Positions 24,849 to 34,845 of a stretch of 64,000 nucleotides of DNA are shown here, piece after piece. The number at the start of each line of letters is the position of its first letter. Position 1 is the stretch's first letter. This stretch comes from JAPLDB01 sp038230515 (GTDB taxonomy: Bacteria > Bacteroidota > Bacteroidia > AKYH767-A > 2013-40CM-41-45). Both the position numbers and the translations under genes were made by a program. Under the pieces are notes generated by a model. That model was given only the letters and a program-made list of their open reading frames with translations. It was not told the DNA's origin and made no database searches. Location: the NCBI GenBank assembly GCA_038230515.1, contig JBBRND010000023.1:14303-78302 (forward strand), given 5' to 3'.

Positions 24849-24881
24849 CCCCGATGAACAGCACATCGGGGTTTTGTTTTT
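24849..24881 (+). terminator. Intrinsic terminator of the 24554 gene
   Basis: CCCCGATG (24849-24856) pairs with CATCGGGG (24864-24871), followed by TTTTGTTTTTT. Confidence 0.9.
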
Positions 24882-24932
24882 TATGTGTTTAGAGATATGA
24901 CAGAAAGCACTTTTACTTTCTCTTTTAAATTT

Positions 24933-24940
24933 TACTTTTG
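24933..24940 (+). promoter_or_regulatory. -7 element of the nuoLMN block
   Basis: TACTTTTG matches TANNTTTG and lies 26 bp before the nuoL start, indicating that nuoLMN has its own promoter. Confidence 0.55.
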
Positions 24941-24966
24941 CCACGCACTAACCCGATAACGCACGC

Positions 24967-26853
24967 ATGTTGCAATTCGCCTGGCTCATTCCTGTTCTCC
25001 CGCTGCTGGGATTTTTGTGCATCGGCTTTTTTCAAAAAAGATTTACTGGAAAGTCAGCCGGAATATTTGGCTCGCTTACTGTTCTTGGCTCATTTATTAT
25101 TTCCTGCGGTTTGTTTTTTCAAACATCAGAACCGCAGACAATAACCTATTTTGATTGGATAAATGCCGGATCGTTAAAGATTCCAATATCATTTCTGATT
25201 GATCCTATTTCGTGCGTGATGCTGCTTATCATCACAGGAGTCGGATTTCTCATTCATGTTTATTCAGTTGGGTACATGGCGCATGACGAGGCGTTCGCAA
25301 GGTTTTTCTCTTACCTCAACCTGTTTATTTTCTTCATGCTCATCCTGGTGCTCGGCAGCAATTACGTGCTAATGTTTGCAGGATGGGAGGGTGTGGGGTT
25401 GTGTTCATATCTGCTGATAGGATTCTGGTTTAAGAACAACGAATACAATAACGCAGCCAACAAAGCATTCATCATGAATCGCATTGGCGATCTCGGTTTT
25501 CTGCTCGGAATAATTTTGATGTTCGTTACGTTTGGCAGTGTTCAGTTTAGTGAAGTATTCAGCGCTGCAAAGTCTTTTCCTGATAATCAAACAACGATTG
25601 TTGCAATCACGATGCTTCTTTTTATCGGGGCAATGGGAAAGAGCGCGCAGATTCCTTTATATACATGGCTGCCTGATGCGATGGCAGGACCAACGCCTGT
25701 GTCTGCATTGATCCATGCCGCTACAATGGTAACGGCAGGTATTTACATGGTGGTGCGGTCAAACATTTTATATTCTATTGCTCCATCCACGCTTGAGTTC
25801 ATCACAGTAATAGGAACGGCAACGGCAATTTTTTCTGCCACCATAGCGCTTGCACAAACAGATATTAAAAAAGTATTGGCCTACTCAACGCTCTCACAAC
25901 TTGGCTACATGTTTGTTGCGCTTGGTGTTGGTGGATACTCAACGGGACTATTTCATGTAACAACACATGCATTTTTCAAAGCATTATTATTCCTCGCAGC
26001 AGGAAGTGTGATTCATGCAATGAGCGGTGAGCAGGACATCAGAAGAATGGGCGGATTGAGAAAAAAATTACCGGTAACCTATTTAGTTTTTTTAATCGGA
26101 ACCCTTGCCATCAGCGGAGTGCCACCATTTGCAGGATTCTTTTCCAAGGATGAAATATTGGCGAAAGCGCACATGCACAGCGATATTTTATTTTTTCTTC
26201 TCTCGGTTACTTCGGTGATCACTGCGATATACATGTTCCGTTTGTTGTTCCTTACATTCTTCGGAAGTTTCAGGGGAACGCAGGAGCAGGAACATCACCT
26301 GCATGAATCGCCTGCGGTGATGACTGTTCCGCTTATTATTCTTGCCGTGCTTTCTACACTTGGCGGTTTTCTCGGAATGCCTTCGGTATTAAGCGAACAT
26401 CATTTCTTTGGAAGTTATTTAGAGCCCGTGCTATCAACAGCAAGCATAGCAAGCCATGCTGAGCCATCGCACTTTTTTGAGTACAGTATGATCGTGATTT
26501 CTATCGTTGCGCTGGCTATCATTATTTACCTGGCGTATGATCGTTTCGCAAAGCGCGAAGTTGTCCCACCATTAAACGAATCGGAATTCAAGCCGTGGTA
26601 TCGTGTGCTCCACAATAAATATTATGTGGATGAATTGTATGAGAAAATATTCGTGAAGCCGTTGTATTGGCTCAGCGATGTATTCTATAAAATCTTTGAT
26701 CTGAAAATTGTGGATGGTGCTGTGAACCTGTTTGGCAAAGGAGTTAATCTCGGAAGTCAAACTGTTCGGCTTGCACAAACAGGCTCTGTTGGATTTTACA
26801 TCTTCGCCATGGTGGCGGGGATTATTGTGATGTTATTGTTTAATTTATTTTAA
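24967..26853 (+). CDS. nuoL: NADH-quinone oxidoreductase subunit L
   Basis: A 628-residue polytopic membrane subunit of complex I; an antiporter-like proton channel at the distal end of the membrane arm, carrying the long lateral helix. About 16 hydrophobic segments are visible. Key motifs: MFAGWEGVGLCSYLLIGFW with the conserved Glu, SAQIPLYTWLPDAMAGPTPV with a channel Lys just before, and LIHAATMVTAGIYMVVR. Length is normal for the family. First gene of nuoLMN, which lies 10 kb upstream of the nuoA-K block in the same orientation. Own promoter at 24933-24940; nuoM follows after 43 bp. Confidence 0.97.
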   Translation: MLQFAWLIPVLPLLGFLCIGFFQKRFTGKSAGIFGSLTVLGSFIISCGLFFQTSEPQTITYFDWINAGSLKIPISFLIDPISCVMLLIITGVGFLIHVYSVGYMAHDEAFARFFSYLNLFIFFMLILVLGSNYVLMFAGWEGVGLCSYLLIGFWFKNNEYNNAANKAFIMNRIGDLGFLLGIILMFVTFGSVQFSEVFSAAKSFPDNQTTIVAITMLLFIGAMGKSAQIPLYTWLPDAMAGPTPVSALIHAATMVTAGIYMVVRSNILYSIAPSTLEFITVIGTATAIFSATIALAQTDIKKVLAYSTLSQLGYMFVALGVGGYSTGLFHVTTHAFFKALLFLAAGSVIHAMSGEQDIRRMGGLRKKLPVTYLVFLIGTLAISGVPPFAGFFSKDEILAKAHMHSDILFFLLSVTSVITAIYMFRLLFLTFFGSFRGTQEQEHHLHESPAVMTVPLIILAVLSTLGGFLGMPSVLSEHHFFGSYLEPVLSTASIASHAEPSHFFEYSMIVISIVALAIIIYLAYDRFAKREVVPPLNESEFKPWYRVLHNKYYVDELYEKIFVKPLYWLSDVFYKIFDLKIVDGAVNLFGKGVNLGSQTVRLAQTGSVGFYIFAMVAGIIVMLLFNLF

Positions 26854-26866
26854 GATCTCACCCTAA

Positions 26867-26885
26867 CCCTCTCCAAAGGAGAGGG
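26867..26885 (+). repeat. CCCTCTCC/GGAGAGGG palindrome between nuoL and nuoM
   Basis: A perfect 8-bp inverted repeat with AAA loop. The same sequence is at 47897-47915 between nuoJ and nuoK. The right arm also supplies a ribosome-binding-like AAAGGAGAGGG before the nuoM start. Confidence 0.8.
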
Positions 26886-26896
26886 AATAAAAAAGA

Positions 26897-28360
26897 ATGT
26901 TAAGTATTTTAATCTTCTTTCCTTTCGTTGCAGCTCTTGCCGTTCTCCTCTCCGGAGAAAATGCAAAGCGTGTTGCGTTTGGTGCTGCGGTGATCGAATT
27001 TGCATTGAGCGTTTGGATGGTCATGCAATTCAACCCGCAGAGAGGAACGCAGTTTATGGTTGATTGCTGGTGGGTTCCATCGCTTGGAATAAGTTTCAAA
27101 GTTGGAATGGATGGTATCAGCATGTTGCTTGTGCTTCTCACCACATTTCTTGTTCCCGTAATTATTTTTTCGTCCTTCGGTCATCAATACAAAAATGTCC
27201 GGCTGTTTTACGCATTGGTACTAACAATGCAGATGGCACTGGTTGGTGTGTTTGTGTCTCTTGATGGATTTTTGTTTTACATCTTCTGGGAGCTTGCGTT
27301 GATTCCGCTTTATTTGATCTGCCTGATGTGGGGCGGAAAAGATCGCGTGCGCACCACGCTGAAATTTTTTATCTATACACTCTTCGGAAGTCTGCTCATG
27401 CTTGTAGGGTTGATTTATCTCTACCTGCAAACACCTGGTACACACACGTTCGACATACAGGCATTTTACAATCTGCGTCTCTCAACATCGGAACAGGGAT
27501 TTTTATTCTGGGCATTCTTTCTTGCGTTCGCCATCAAGATGCCGGTGTTTCCATTTCACACCTGGCAGCCGGATACGTACACTGATTCACCAACACCGGG
27601 AACGATGATGCTTTCAGGCATCATGCTCAAAATGGGAATTTACGGAGTGATCCGATGGTTGCTTCCTGTAGTTCCGCTCGGAGTAAATGAGTGGGGAACG
27701 ACAGCAATTGTTTTATCGGTGATCGGAGTTGTATATGCATCGTGTATTGCGCTCGTGCAAAAAGATTTCAAGCGATTGATTGCATATTCAAGTATTGCAC
27801 ACGTTGGATTAATTTCTGCCGGAATATTTTCTCTGAACATGCAGGGGCTGCAAGGCGGAATGATTCAGATGCTGAGTCATGGTATTAATGTAGTTGGAAT
27901 GTTTTTCATTGCGGATATCTTGATGTCTAGGATGAACACCCGCACAATGAATGAACTTGGTGGAATAAGAAATGTAGCACCCACCTTCGCAACTTATTTT
28001 GTGATTATTCTTCTTGCGACAGTTGCGCTTCCACTTACTAATGGATTCATCGGAGAGTTTCTTCTCATCAACGGGTTGTACCAGTTCAACTCATGGATTG
28101 CTGCAGTAGCCGGTTTGACAATTATTCTAGGAGCAGTTTACATGCTGGTGGCTTACAAGAAAATTTCTTTGGGAGAAAAAAATAAACTAACAGAAACATT
28201 TACTGATCTCACGATGAATGAAAAGATGGTTTTGATTCCTCTTATCGTGATGATCTTCTGGATCGGTATTTATCCAAAGCCGTTTCTTGAAATTGCAGAG
28301 CCCTCGGTAAAAAATTTACTGGATATAATTCATGGTGGTGGCGGAATGACGATCAAATAA
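26897..28360 (+). CDS. nuoM: NADH-quinone oxidoreductase subunit M
   Basis: A 487-residue antiporter-like membrane subunit of complex I, one of three parallel proton channels. About 14 transmembrane helices. Motifs: FYIFWELALIPLYLICLMWG with the conserved Glu, FAIKMPVFPFHTWQPDTYTD with the channel Lys, and the following SPTPGTMMLSGIMLKMGIYG. Normal length. It begins after the GGAGAGGG palindrome and is followed 10 bp later by nuoN, with which it is certainly co-transcribed. Confidence 0.97.
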   Translation: MLSILIFFPFVAALAVLLSGENAKRVAFGAAVIEFALSVWMVMQFNPQRGTQFMVDCWWVPSLGISFKVGMDGISMLLVLLTTFLVPVIIFSSFGHQYKNVRLFYALVLTMQMALVGVFVSLDGFLFYIFWELALIPLYLICLMWGGKDRVRTTLKFFIYTLFGSLLMLVGLIYLYLQTPGTHTFDIQAFYNLRLSTSEQGFLFWAFFLAFAIKMPVFPFHTWQPDTYTDSPTPGTMMLSGIMLKMGIYGVIRWLLPVVPLGVNEWGTTAIVLSVIGVVYASCIALVQKDFKRLIAYSSIAHVGLISAGIFSLNMQGLQGGMIQMLSHGINVVGMFFIADILMSRMNTRTMNELGGIRNVAPTFATYFVIILLATVALPLTNGFIGEFLLINGLYQFNSWIAAVAGLTIILGAVYMLVAYKKISLGEKNKLTETFTDLTMNEKMVLIPLIVMIFWIGIYPKPFLEIAEPSVKNLLDIIHGGGGMTIK

Positions 28361-28369
28361 AAAAGGAAC

Positions 28370-29743
28370 GTGAATACTCTCATCATATTATCAGCCCTCG
28401 GTCTTGTTACCTTGTTCTCGGAAATCATCGGGTACAAGAAAGTGATGCTGCCGATTACTTTTGTCGGGCTGATTGCTGCGCTGGTTGCCGGTATTATGGA
28501 TTGGAATACAGGCAAACATTATCTCAACGAAATGATGATCGTGGATAATTATTCCATTGCATTCACTTCGCTGATGATTGTGATTACAATTCTTTGGTTC
28601 GTTATGAGTCCTGATTTTTTTCACGAACCAAGTTCTCGCATTGATCATTTTGCGCTGATTATTTTCGCATTGATTGGAGCTCAGCTTCTCACCTCATTCG
28701 GAAACATGATCATGCTTTTTCTCGGCATTGAAATTCTTTCCATACCAATGTTCATTCTTGCGGGAAGCAATAAGAGCAATCTCAACTCCAACGAAGCAGC
28801 GCTGAAATATTTTCTGATGGGCGCTTTCGCAACGGGTTTTCTTCTCTTTGGAATTGCATTGATGTACGGAGCAACCGGCTCTTTCAATCTTCAAAACATT
28901 TCTCAGTCACTTGCTGCACAACAAAGCGGAACATCTGTAATGGTTGTGTGCGGAGTGCTGCTGATATTGATCGGACTTGCGTTTAAAGTTTCTGCTGCAC
29001 CGTTTCATTTTTGGGCGCCCGATGTGTACACGGGTTCTCCAACGGTTATAACTGCATTTATGAGTACAGTAGTGAAGACTGCAGCGTTCGCGGGTTTCTT
29101 CCGTTTGTTTTTTACATGCTTTAGTGTTTCAAATGCAGTTTGGGCAAATACAATCTGGATACTTGCAGCGCTCACAATCATTGTCGGAAACGTAACCGCA
29201 GTTTATCAAACAAACTTTAAAAGAATGTTGGCATACTCAAGCATTGCGCATGCGGGATACATGTTACTTGCAATTCTTGCCATGAACAGTTATGCTCAGC
29301 AGGCAATTTTATTTTATGCAGTTGCTTATTCAATCTCTTCCATTGCGGCATTTGGAGTTCTTCTTGCTGTAAGCCATGCTACAAAAAATGATTCCATCGA
29401 ATCATTCAACGGACTGGCAAAGAAAAATCCATTGCTGGCTTTTGTCACTGTGCTTTCCATGCTCTCGCTTGCAGGCATTCCTCCAATGGCTGGCTTCTTT
29501 GCAAAGTATTTTATTTTCACCGCAGCACTTCAGCAGCATTACACATGGCTTGTAATTATTGCAGTGATGGGTTCTCTCATCGGGGTTTATTATTATTTCC
29601 GTGTGATCATTGCCCTGTTTAAAAATGAAGCAGAAGGTACTGAAATTCCAATGACAACTCTATACAAAGGGTTTCTTGTTTTTGTTTCCGTTGCCGCTCT
29701 TCTGCTTGGATTGATGCCGCAATGGGTGGTGGGATTGCTCTGA
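28370..29743 (+). CDS. nuoN: NADH-quinone oxidoreductase subunit N
   Basis: A 457-residue antiporter-like membrane subunit of complex I. It starts with GTG at 28370, preceded by AAAAAGGAAC. Motifs include LFLGIEILSIPMFILAGSNK with the conserved Glu, FKVSAAPFHFWAPDVYTGSP with the channel Lys and LAYSSIAHAGYMLLAI. About 14 membrane helices; normal length. Last gene of the nuoLMN block. It is followed by 120 bp and then an unrelated T9SS gene with its own promoter. Confidence 0.97.
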   Translation: MNTLIILSALGLVTLFSEIIGYKKVMLPITFVGLIAALVAGIMDWNTGKHYLNEMMIVDNYSIAFTSLMIVITILWFVMSPDFFHEPSSRIDHFALIIFALIGAQLLTSFGNMIMLFLGIEILSIPMFILAGSNKSNLNSNEAALKYFLMGAFATGFLLFGIALMYGATGSFNLQNISQSLAAQQSGTSVMVVCGVLLILIGLAFKVSAAPFHFWAPDVYTGSPTVITAFMSTVVKTAAFAGFFRLFFTCFSVSNAVWANTIWILAALTIIVGNVTAVYQTNFKRMLAYSSIAHAGYMLLAILAMNSYAQQAILFYAVAYSISSIAAFGVLLAVSHATKNDSIESFNGLAKKNPLLAFVTVLSMLSLAGIPPMAGFFAKYFIFTAALQQHYTWLVIIAVMGSLIGVYYYFRVIIALFKNEAEGTEIPMTTLYKGFLVFVSVAALLLGLMPQWVVGLL

Positions 29744-29798
29744 AATTCGTCCTTCCAACCCCGCTCCTGGCTGCTTATTCGGGTTCATTCAAAAAAAA

Positions 29799-29828
29799 TT
29801 GTTTTCTAAAAAATAAGTTCTACTTTTG
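29799..29828 (+). promoter_or_regulatory. Promoter of the 29863 T9SS gene
   Basis: TTG at 29799-29801, a 19-bp gap and TACTTTTG at 29821-29828; a textbook Bacteroidota promoter. Confidence 0.65.
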
Positions 29829-29862
29829 AACTCCTTTTCCAAACTCACAATCTAATTATTTT

Positions 29863-32800
29863 ATGAAAAAACTATTACTACCTTCAATTCTGTTTGCATC
29901 GCTTATGCTTTTTGCAAACACGCTTTCCGCACAAACAACATACAACATGTGTTCAGGCGGATCATTCGCTACCATTACCGACACCACGGGAACTTTTTAT
30001 GATTCAGGCGGACCTGGCGGACAGTATCAAAGCAACGAACTTTGTACGCTTTTGATTGCACCAACTTGCGCAATTTCAATTACAATGAGTTTCGTTTCGC
30101 TAAGCTGCGAGCCCAGCTTCGATACATTGTATATTTATGACGGACAAACAACGGCAGCTCCTCAGATTGCTGCGTTGTCAGGTTTGAATACGTTTCCTTC
30201 TCCGGTTACTGCAACTTCAGGATACATGCTTTGCAGATTTAAATCGGATGGCTCAGTAACGTATGACGGATGGGATGCATCATGGCATTGCACAATTGCC
30301 TCTTCCGCTCCACCAATTGCCAACTTTTCAACAAGCAATACAAATCCTCCTCTTGGATCGGTGGTCAATTTTACTGACTTGAGTCAGGGTTCTCCTAACG
30401 GATGGATTTGGTATTTTGGTGACGGTGATACCGCTCATGTTCAAAACGCATCTCACACTTATTCAACTTCGGGAACTTACTTTGTGCAGTTAGTTGCTTT
30501 TACCTGCAACTCTTCGGACACTGCTTATGATACTGTCGTTGTTCAGACCGCTCCAATTGCACTTGTTTCTCCTGACAGCTTATCTGCAAACCTTGCCTGT
30601 GGAGACTCTGTTACATTTCAGGTGACAATTAATAATCAGGGCACAGGAGATCTTGTTTACAACACAAGTGGTTCTGCAAATTCTTCAGTGCGTGTGTTAT
30701 CAATGAAATATGGATCAGATCAGTTCTCCGAATATCCTGCTACGCTTGCTGCGATCAATGCATATTTTACCAATTATACACTTACGGAAACTAATACGAC
30801 CGATCCGGCTACATTGGCAAACCTCCTCGTTGGAAATAATGTTCTTCTAATCCCTGAACAGGAATCGGGAACTTCTGCTATATGGACCAGCTTGGCTTCT
30901 ACTATACATAATTTTCTTCTCACCGGAGGAACTGTGATTGAATGCGGAGCAAGCGATGCTCTGGATACCTGCATTACTTCAGCCGGTATTTGGACAAGTA
31001 CCAACTATAATGTGACTGATGTGGGCACTGGCGGAGTTAATTCTCTTACTGTTGACAGCGTTACTCCACTTACACAAGGGCTTTCCGGCTCAACTTTTCT
31101 GGCTCCTTCAGCTTGCTGGGTTAATCAATGGGGAAACGTGGACAAGAACACTGTGGTATCTTATCAAGGTCATGATGTTGTGTGTTATCGGCATGTAAGT
31201 AGCGGTAAAGCAATTTTTATCGCCTTCGACTATTACAGTTCCAATAATGATACAAAAAAAATTATTGCAAATGCAGTTCAGTGGGGAGGCCAATCCGGTT
31301 TGCCTTCATGGATCACTGTTGATCATACTTCTGACACTGTCGGTGCTGCAAACTCTTCCATTCTTAACGTAACGTTTCATGCTACAGGTCTTCCGGCAGG
31401 AACTTATTATGGAGTGTTGGGTATCGGCACAAACGATCCGAACAATCCTTATGTAGCAGTATCGTGTACACTTACTGTTACAGGTGGTCCTATCATCGCA
31501 CTTTCTGATTCTTGTGTTGACTTCGGAACAATTGTGCAAAACACAACTGCGCAACACACCTTCAATGTAATCAACAATGGTTGCGATTCATTATTTATCT
31601 CCAGCATTGTGGCTAACTCTCCTGAATATTCTATCACCTCTACTGTATCTATGCTTCTTCCGGGCGCATCAGCTCCGGTTACAGTAACTTTCTCCCCTAC
31701 TGTTGTGGGCACATTCAACAGTAGTATTACGATTCTGAATAGTGCGGGCGATACTACCTTCTGTTTGAATGGCGCTGCCGGTCCGGCTCCTGTAATAAAT
31801 ACCATTACCTCTGTGTCGAATCAGATTCTCGTTTGTAACGGAACCGCTTCTTCCAATTTTTCAATTGGAAATACGGGAGGTAGTGATTTGAATTATACCA
31901 TCACAGGAATCCCTTCGTGGATTCAGCTTTCGTCATCTACAGGAACTGTGGCTGCAGGAAATTCAGGAAACGTTACAGTGAATTTTATCGGCACGGGACT
32001 TAATGATGGTACTTACACTGCTACTCTTTTAGTAACCAGCAACGATCCGTTAACTCCTACAGTTTCTATCTCCGTAACACTTGTTGTTAATGGAAATCCT
32101 GCTGTTGGCTTGTCTCTTACTTGTGTAAACTTCAGTCCTATTTTTGAAGGGGCTACTGAGCAATTAACGTTCAGCATACTCAACACAGGTTGCGATACGC
32201 TTGATGTTACAGGTCTTATTCCTAGTTTGCCTGAATATACAGTAGGTTCTTTTCCTGCAACTATTCTTCCGGGAGGATCGGCACTTATTACCGTTACATT
32301 CCATCCGCTTGTTGCGGGTAGTTACAGCGGCACATTGCTTATTCAGAATTCAGATGTTGATACAACCGTCTGCCTCACGGGCACAGCGCTGATTGCTCCG
32401 CATATAAGCCCGAATACTACCTTCAGCGTTTCGCAAACCGTACCTGCCTGCAATGGTACAGACAGCACCACGTTCACAATATCTAATACAGGTGGCAGCG
32501 ATCTTAACTTCACCATTACTGGCATGCCTTCATGGGCATCGCTTTCTACTACCGCAGGTACTGTTGCTGCTGGAGGCAATCTCATAATTACAGTAGTTAT
32601 GAATTCAGCGATTCTTCCGGCAGGTTTACAAACAGCAAATCTGAATATTGCTTCTAATGATCCGGTTACTCCTAACATAACCTGCACTATTGACATGACG
32701 GTGAATACCAATCCTTGTTATACTGTTGCCGGTGTGATAAACAGTTGCACAGGTATAGGTGCATTTACAGCTACTATTATAGTGAACGCGCCTACTTCAT

Positions 32801-33705
32801 GGAGTTGGGATTTTGGCGATGGCGGCACTTCTACTGCTGCAAACCCGGTTCACCAATATGGCGGAGCTACAGGAACTGTATATAATGTAATGGTTATCGG
32901 TTGCAATGGTGGCTTGTGCGATACGCAATATGTTAGTGTTACCATGCCACTTGTTACCGGTCCGGCTGCTGCTGCATGTTTGCCGCAAACAATAGATCCG
33001 GGTACGGCAGGCGCTTTAGGCATCGGCATTACTAACTTTCAGTTTGTGGACATTAATAAATCAAGTACAAATTCTTCTGCCGGATACCAGAACTTCACTT
33101 GCACTGATACTACTACTCTTAATGCTGGTATGTCTTATCCATGGAATGCTACCACAGGAGCAACCTACGAAGAAACTGTGAAGGCCTACATTGACTTCGA
33201 TAACAATGGCGCTTTTGACTCGCTGACCGAGCTTGTTTTTGAAGACTCTGCAGTAGTGCATACTCACAGCGGTAATTCTATTACTATGCCTGCCAACCCT
33301 CCTGTTATAGGTGTGGCTTTGCGTATGCGCGTGGAGAGTGAGTATTCAGGAAATCCGGAGCCGAATGGCTGCGTTGATATGTTGTACGGACAGTGCGAGG
33401 ACTACACCGTGTTCATGCAGGGACCTGTTAATGTAAATAATATTTCTTCTCCCGTTTCCTTCAATGTGTTCCCGAATCCATTCAGCAAGAACACTACTAT
33501 AGAATATTATATAAACGCTTCTCAAAAAGTTTCTATAGAAATATTTAATGCTGTGGGAGAAAAAGTTCAGTTACTTGCCGCTGATGAAATGCAGAATGCC
33601 GGCAAGCATTCTTATAGCTTTAGCGAATCTGCTGCAGGCATCTACTTCGTAAAACTTACTGTAGGTGGCTCAAGCACTATGCAGAAGCTGGTGAACATTC
33701 AATAA
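29863..33705 (+). CDS. Large T9SS surface protein with CUB, PKD, ASH-like and GEVED domains
   Basis: A 1280-residue exported multidomain protein. Signal peptide 1-23 (ends LSAQ). In order: a CUB-type domain with Cys pairs at ~25-145 (FDTLYIYDGQ, CRFKSDGSV); a PKD domain at ~150-225 (GWIWYFGDGDTAHVQNASHT); a ThuA/IFT52-like region at ~260-470 (VLLIPEQESG, SSGKAIFIAFDYYSS); repeated choice-of-anchor-D/ASH-like beta domains from ~480 to 980 (SISNTGGSDLNFTITG-type units); a second PKD (SWSWDFGDGGTSTAANPVHQ); a GEVED domain at ~1110-1195 (VKAYIDFDNNGAFDSLTELV); and a T9SS sorting domain at ~1205-1280 (FNVFPNPFSKNTTIEYY). Likely a cell-surface adhesin or scaffold; no protease or glycosidase motif is evident. 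Confidence 0.9.
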   Translation: MKKLLLPSILFASLMLFANTLSAQTTYNMCSGGSFATITDTTGTFYDSGGPGGQYQSNELCTLLIAPTCAISITMSFVSLSCEPSFDTLYIYDGQTTAAPQIAALSGLNTFPSPVTATSGYMLCRFKSDGSVTYDGWDASWHCTIASSAPPIANFSTSNTNPPLGSVVNFTDLSQGSPNGWIWYFGDGDTAHVQNASHTYSTSGTYFVQLVAFTCNSSDTAYDTVVVQTAPIALVSPDSLSANLACGDSVTFQVTINNQGTGDLVYNTSGSANSSVRVLSMKYGSDQFSEYPATLAAINAYFTNYTLTETNTTDPATLANLLVGNNVLLIPEQESGTSAIWTSLASTIHNFLLTGGTVIECGASDALDTCITSAGIWTSTNYNVTDVGTGGVNSLTVDSVTPLTQGLSGSTFLAPSACWVNQWGNVDKNTVVSYQGHDVVCYRHVSSGKAIFIAFDYYSSNNDTKKIIANAVQWGGQSGLPSWITVDHTSDTVGAANSSILNVTFHATGLPAGTYYGVLGIGTNDPNNPYVAVSCTLTVTGGPIIALSDSCVDFGTIVQNTTAQHTFNVINNGCDSLFISSIVANSPEYSITSTVSMLLPGASAPVTVTFSPTVVGTFNSSITILNSAGDTTFCLNGAAGPAPVINTITSVSNQILVCNGTASSNFSIGNTGGSDLNYTITGIPSWIQLSSSTGTVAAGNSGNVTVNFIGTGLNDGTYTATLLVTSNDPLTPTVSISVTLVVNGNPAVGLSLTCVNFSPIFEGATEQLTFSILNTGCDTLDVTGLIPSLPEYTVGSFPATILPGGSALITVTFHPLVAGSYSGTLLIQNSDVDTTVCLTGTALIAPHISPNTTFSVSQTVPACNGTDSTTFTISNTGGSDLNFTITGMPSWASLSTTAGTVAAGGNLIITVVMNSAILPAGLQTANLNIASNDPVTPNITCTIDMTVNTNPCYTVAGVINSCTGIGAFTATIIVNAPTSWSWDFGDGGTSTAANPVHQYGGATGTVYNVMVIGCNGGLCDTQYVSVTMPLVTGPAAAACLPQTIDPGTAGALGIGITNFQFVDINKSSTNSSAGYQNFTCTDTTTLNAGMSYPWNATTGATYEETVKAYIDFDNNGAFDSLTELVFEDSAVVHTHSGNSITMPANPPVIGVALRMRVESEYSGNPEPNGCVDMLYGQCEDYTVFMQGPVNVNNISSPVSFNVFPNPFSKNTTIEYYINASQKVSIEIFNAVGEKVQLLAADEMQNAGKHSYSFSESAAGIYFVKLTVGGSSTMQKLVNIQ

Positions 33706-33730
33706 GAAACCATTTTCCTTAATATAGATA

Positions 33731-33767
33731 AAAGGGCAATCCGCAAGGGTTGCCCTTTTTGTTTTTA
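33731..33767 (+). terminator. Intrinsic terminator of the 1280-residue T9SS gene
   Basis: A 12-bp stem (33731-33742 with 33747-33758, one G-T pair) capped by a GCAA tetraloop and followed by TTGTTTTT. Confidence 0.85.
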
Positions 33768-33809
33768 AGCTGATTTTTTTGGGGGGGATGGAAACTTCGT
33801 TTTTTCCTT

Positions 33810-34040
33810 AAAAACCATGTTTCCCCTCAAAAACACCTGCATACTGAGAAAAACCACCTGGAATTTTTCCAAATACACCCGTATGCTGACAAAAACCACC
33901 CGGAATTTTTCTAAAACCACCTGTATGCGGGAAAATACCACCTGGAATTTTTCCAAATACACCCGTACGCGGAGAAAAACCACCTGGAATTTTTCTAAAA
34001 CCACCCGTATGCAGGGAAATACCAGGTGGATTTTTTTTCT
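33810..34040. repeat. 42-bp tandem repeat array, locus B
   Basis: Four complete 42-bp units at 33851-33892, 33893-33934, 33935-33976 and 33977-34018, flanked by partial ones. Each unit consists of two related 21-bp halves, AAACCACCTGGAATTTTTCC and ACCACCCGTATGCGGGAAA-like. The period is exact with only substitutions. It lies between a terminator and the promoter of the next gene; frames on both strands are open but show no ribosome site. Confidence 0.9.
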
Positions 34041-34100
34041 CCACACGGTGGTTATTTATCCGCACAGCAGCCCTTCATAAACAACATCAACAAAATTTTT

Positions 34101-34131
34101 TTTGTATTATTTATTGTGATATTTACTTTTG
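34101..34131 (+). promoter_or_regulatory. Promoter of the 34169 gene
   Basis: TTTG (34101-34104), 19 bp, TACTTTTG (34124-34131): exact match to the Bacteroidota primary promoter. Confidence 0.7.
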
Positions 34132-34168
34132 GCGGCTTAATTAATACTAACAATTAAATCCAAAAAAA

Positions 34169-34825
34169 ATGAATGTAATTAAAGTACTCCATAGCTGGTT
34201 ACATGCCACAGCTTTAACAATGGCAGCTATTGGCGAAGCAAGCGTAAGCGGCATGACGGGCAACACTCTTTACCCAACTCCCGCAGTTGCGCTCGCTGCT
34301 ATGACTGCCGCCAGCACCCGGCTCACCGATGCCTGGAACCACCGCGACAATGGCGCTGCCGGCAAGCAGGAATTGAAAAATGCAACCATCGCTTTGGTAG
34401 CCATGCTTGTTTCGCAAAGCGAATACGTAGATAGCATTGCCAAAGGCGATGCGGCAAAAATTATCAGTTCAGGATTTCAGGCAACCTCCGGAGAGACGCA
34501 CCCATCGGTAATTCCCGATCAGGCAGCAGCGCCAAAAGTGGAAAGTTTTGAAGGCGGAAGAATAAAATTAAGCATCAAAGCCGTGCATGGCGCAACCAGC
34601 TATTGCTGGATTATTTTTACAGGCGTTCCGTTTGAAATTTCAATTGTGAACGACCACCTCATTCTGCCCGCCGGAAACACAGGCGCCATCATAGTTCCCG
34701 CAGGCGGCACTCACGAAGGCATCAGCGGACTCGATTCCTTAAAAGCCATGCATGCAGGAGTGATAGCGCGCAATGCAGCAGGCATGGCAGCCATCAGCCC
34801 ACTGGTAGAATTTCATACCATGTAA
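34169..34825 (+). CDS. Helical-bundle/Fn3-like protein of unknown function
   Basis: A 218-residue soluble protein without signal peptide. Residues ~25-110 are helical with the pattern TPAVALAAMTAASTRLTDAW...ELKNATIALVAMLVSQSEYV and IISSGFQATSG, which is typical of a Bacteroidota family of about 210-230 residues that pairs this bundle with a fibronectin-type-III-like C-terminus (~125-218, IKLSIKAVHGATSYCWIIF ... GVIARNAAGMAAISPLVEF). The role of that family is not known to me. Expressed from its own consensus promoter and closed by a strong terminator, so a single-gene unit. Confidence 0.8.
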   Translation: MNVIKVLHSWLHATALTMAAIGEASVSGMTGNTLYPTPAVALAAMTAASTRLTDAWNHRDNGAAGKQELKNATIALVAMLVSQSEYVDSIAKGDAAKIISSGFQATSGETHPSVIPDQAAAPKVESFEGGRIKLSIKAVHGATSYCWIIFTGVPFEISIVNDHLILPAGNTGAIIVPAGGTHEGISGLDSLKAMHAGVIARNAAGMAAISPLVEFHTM

Positions 34826-34845
34826 TTTTTATTTGTTTGGATAAC

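Noticed and set aside
33765..34080. Frames on both strands across locus B
   Set aside because: Same reason as locus A; they also run over the terminator of the upstream gene.
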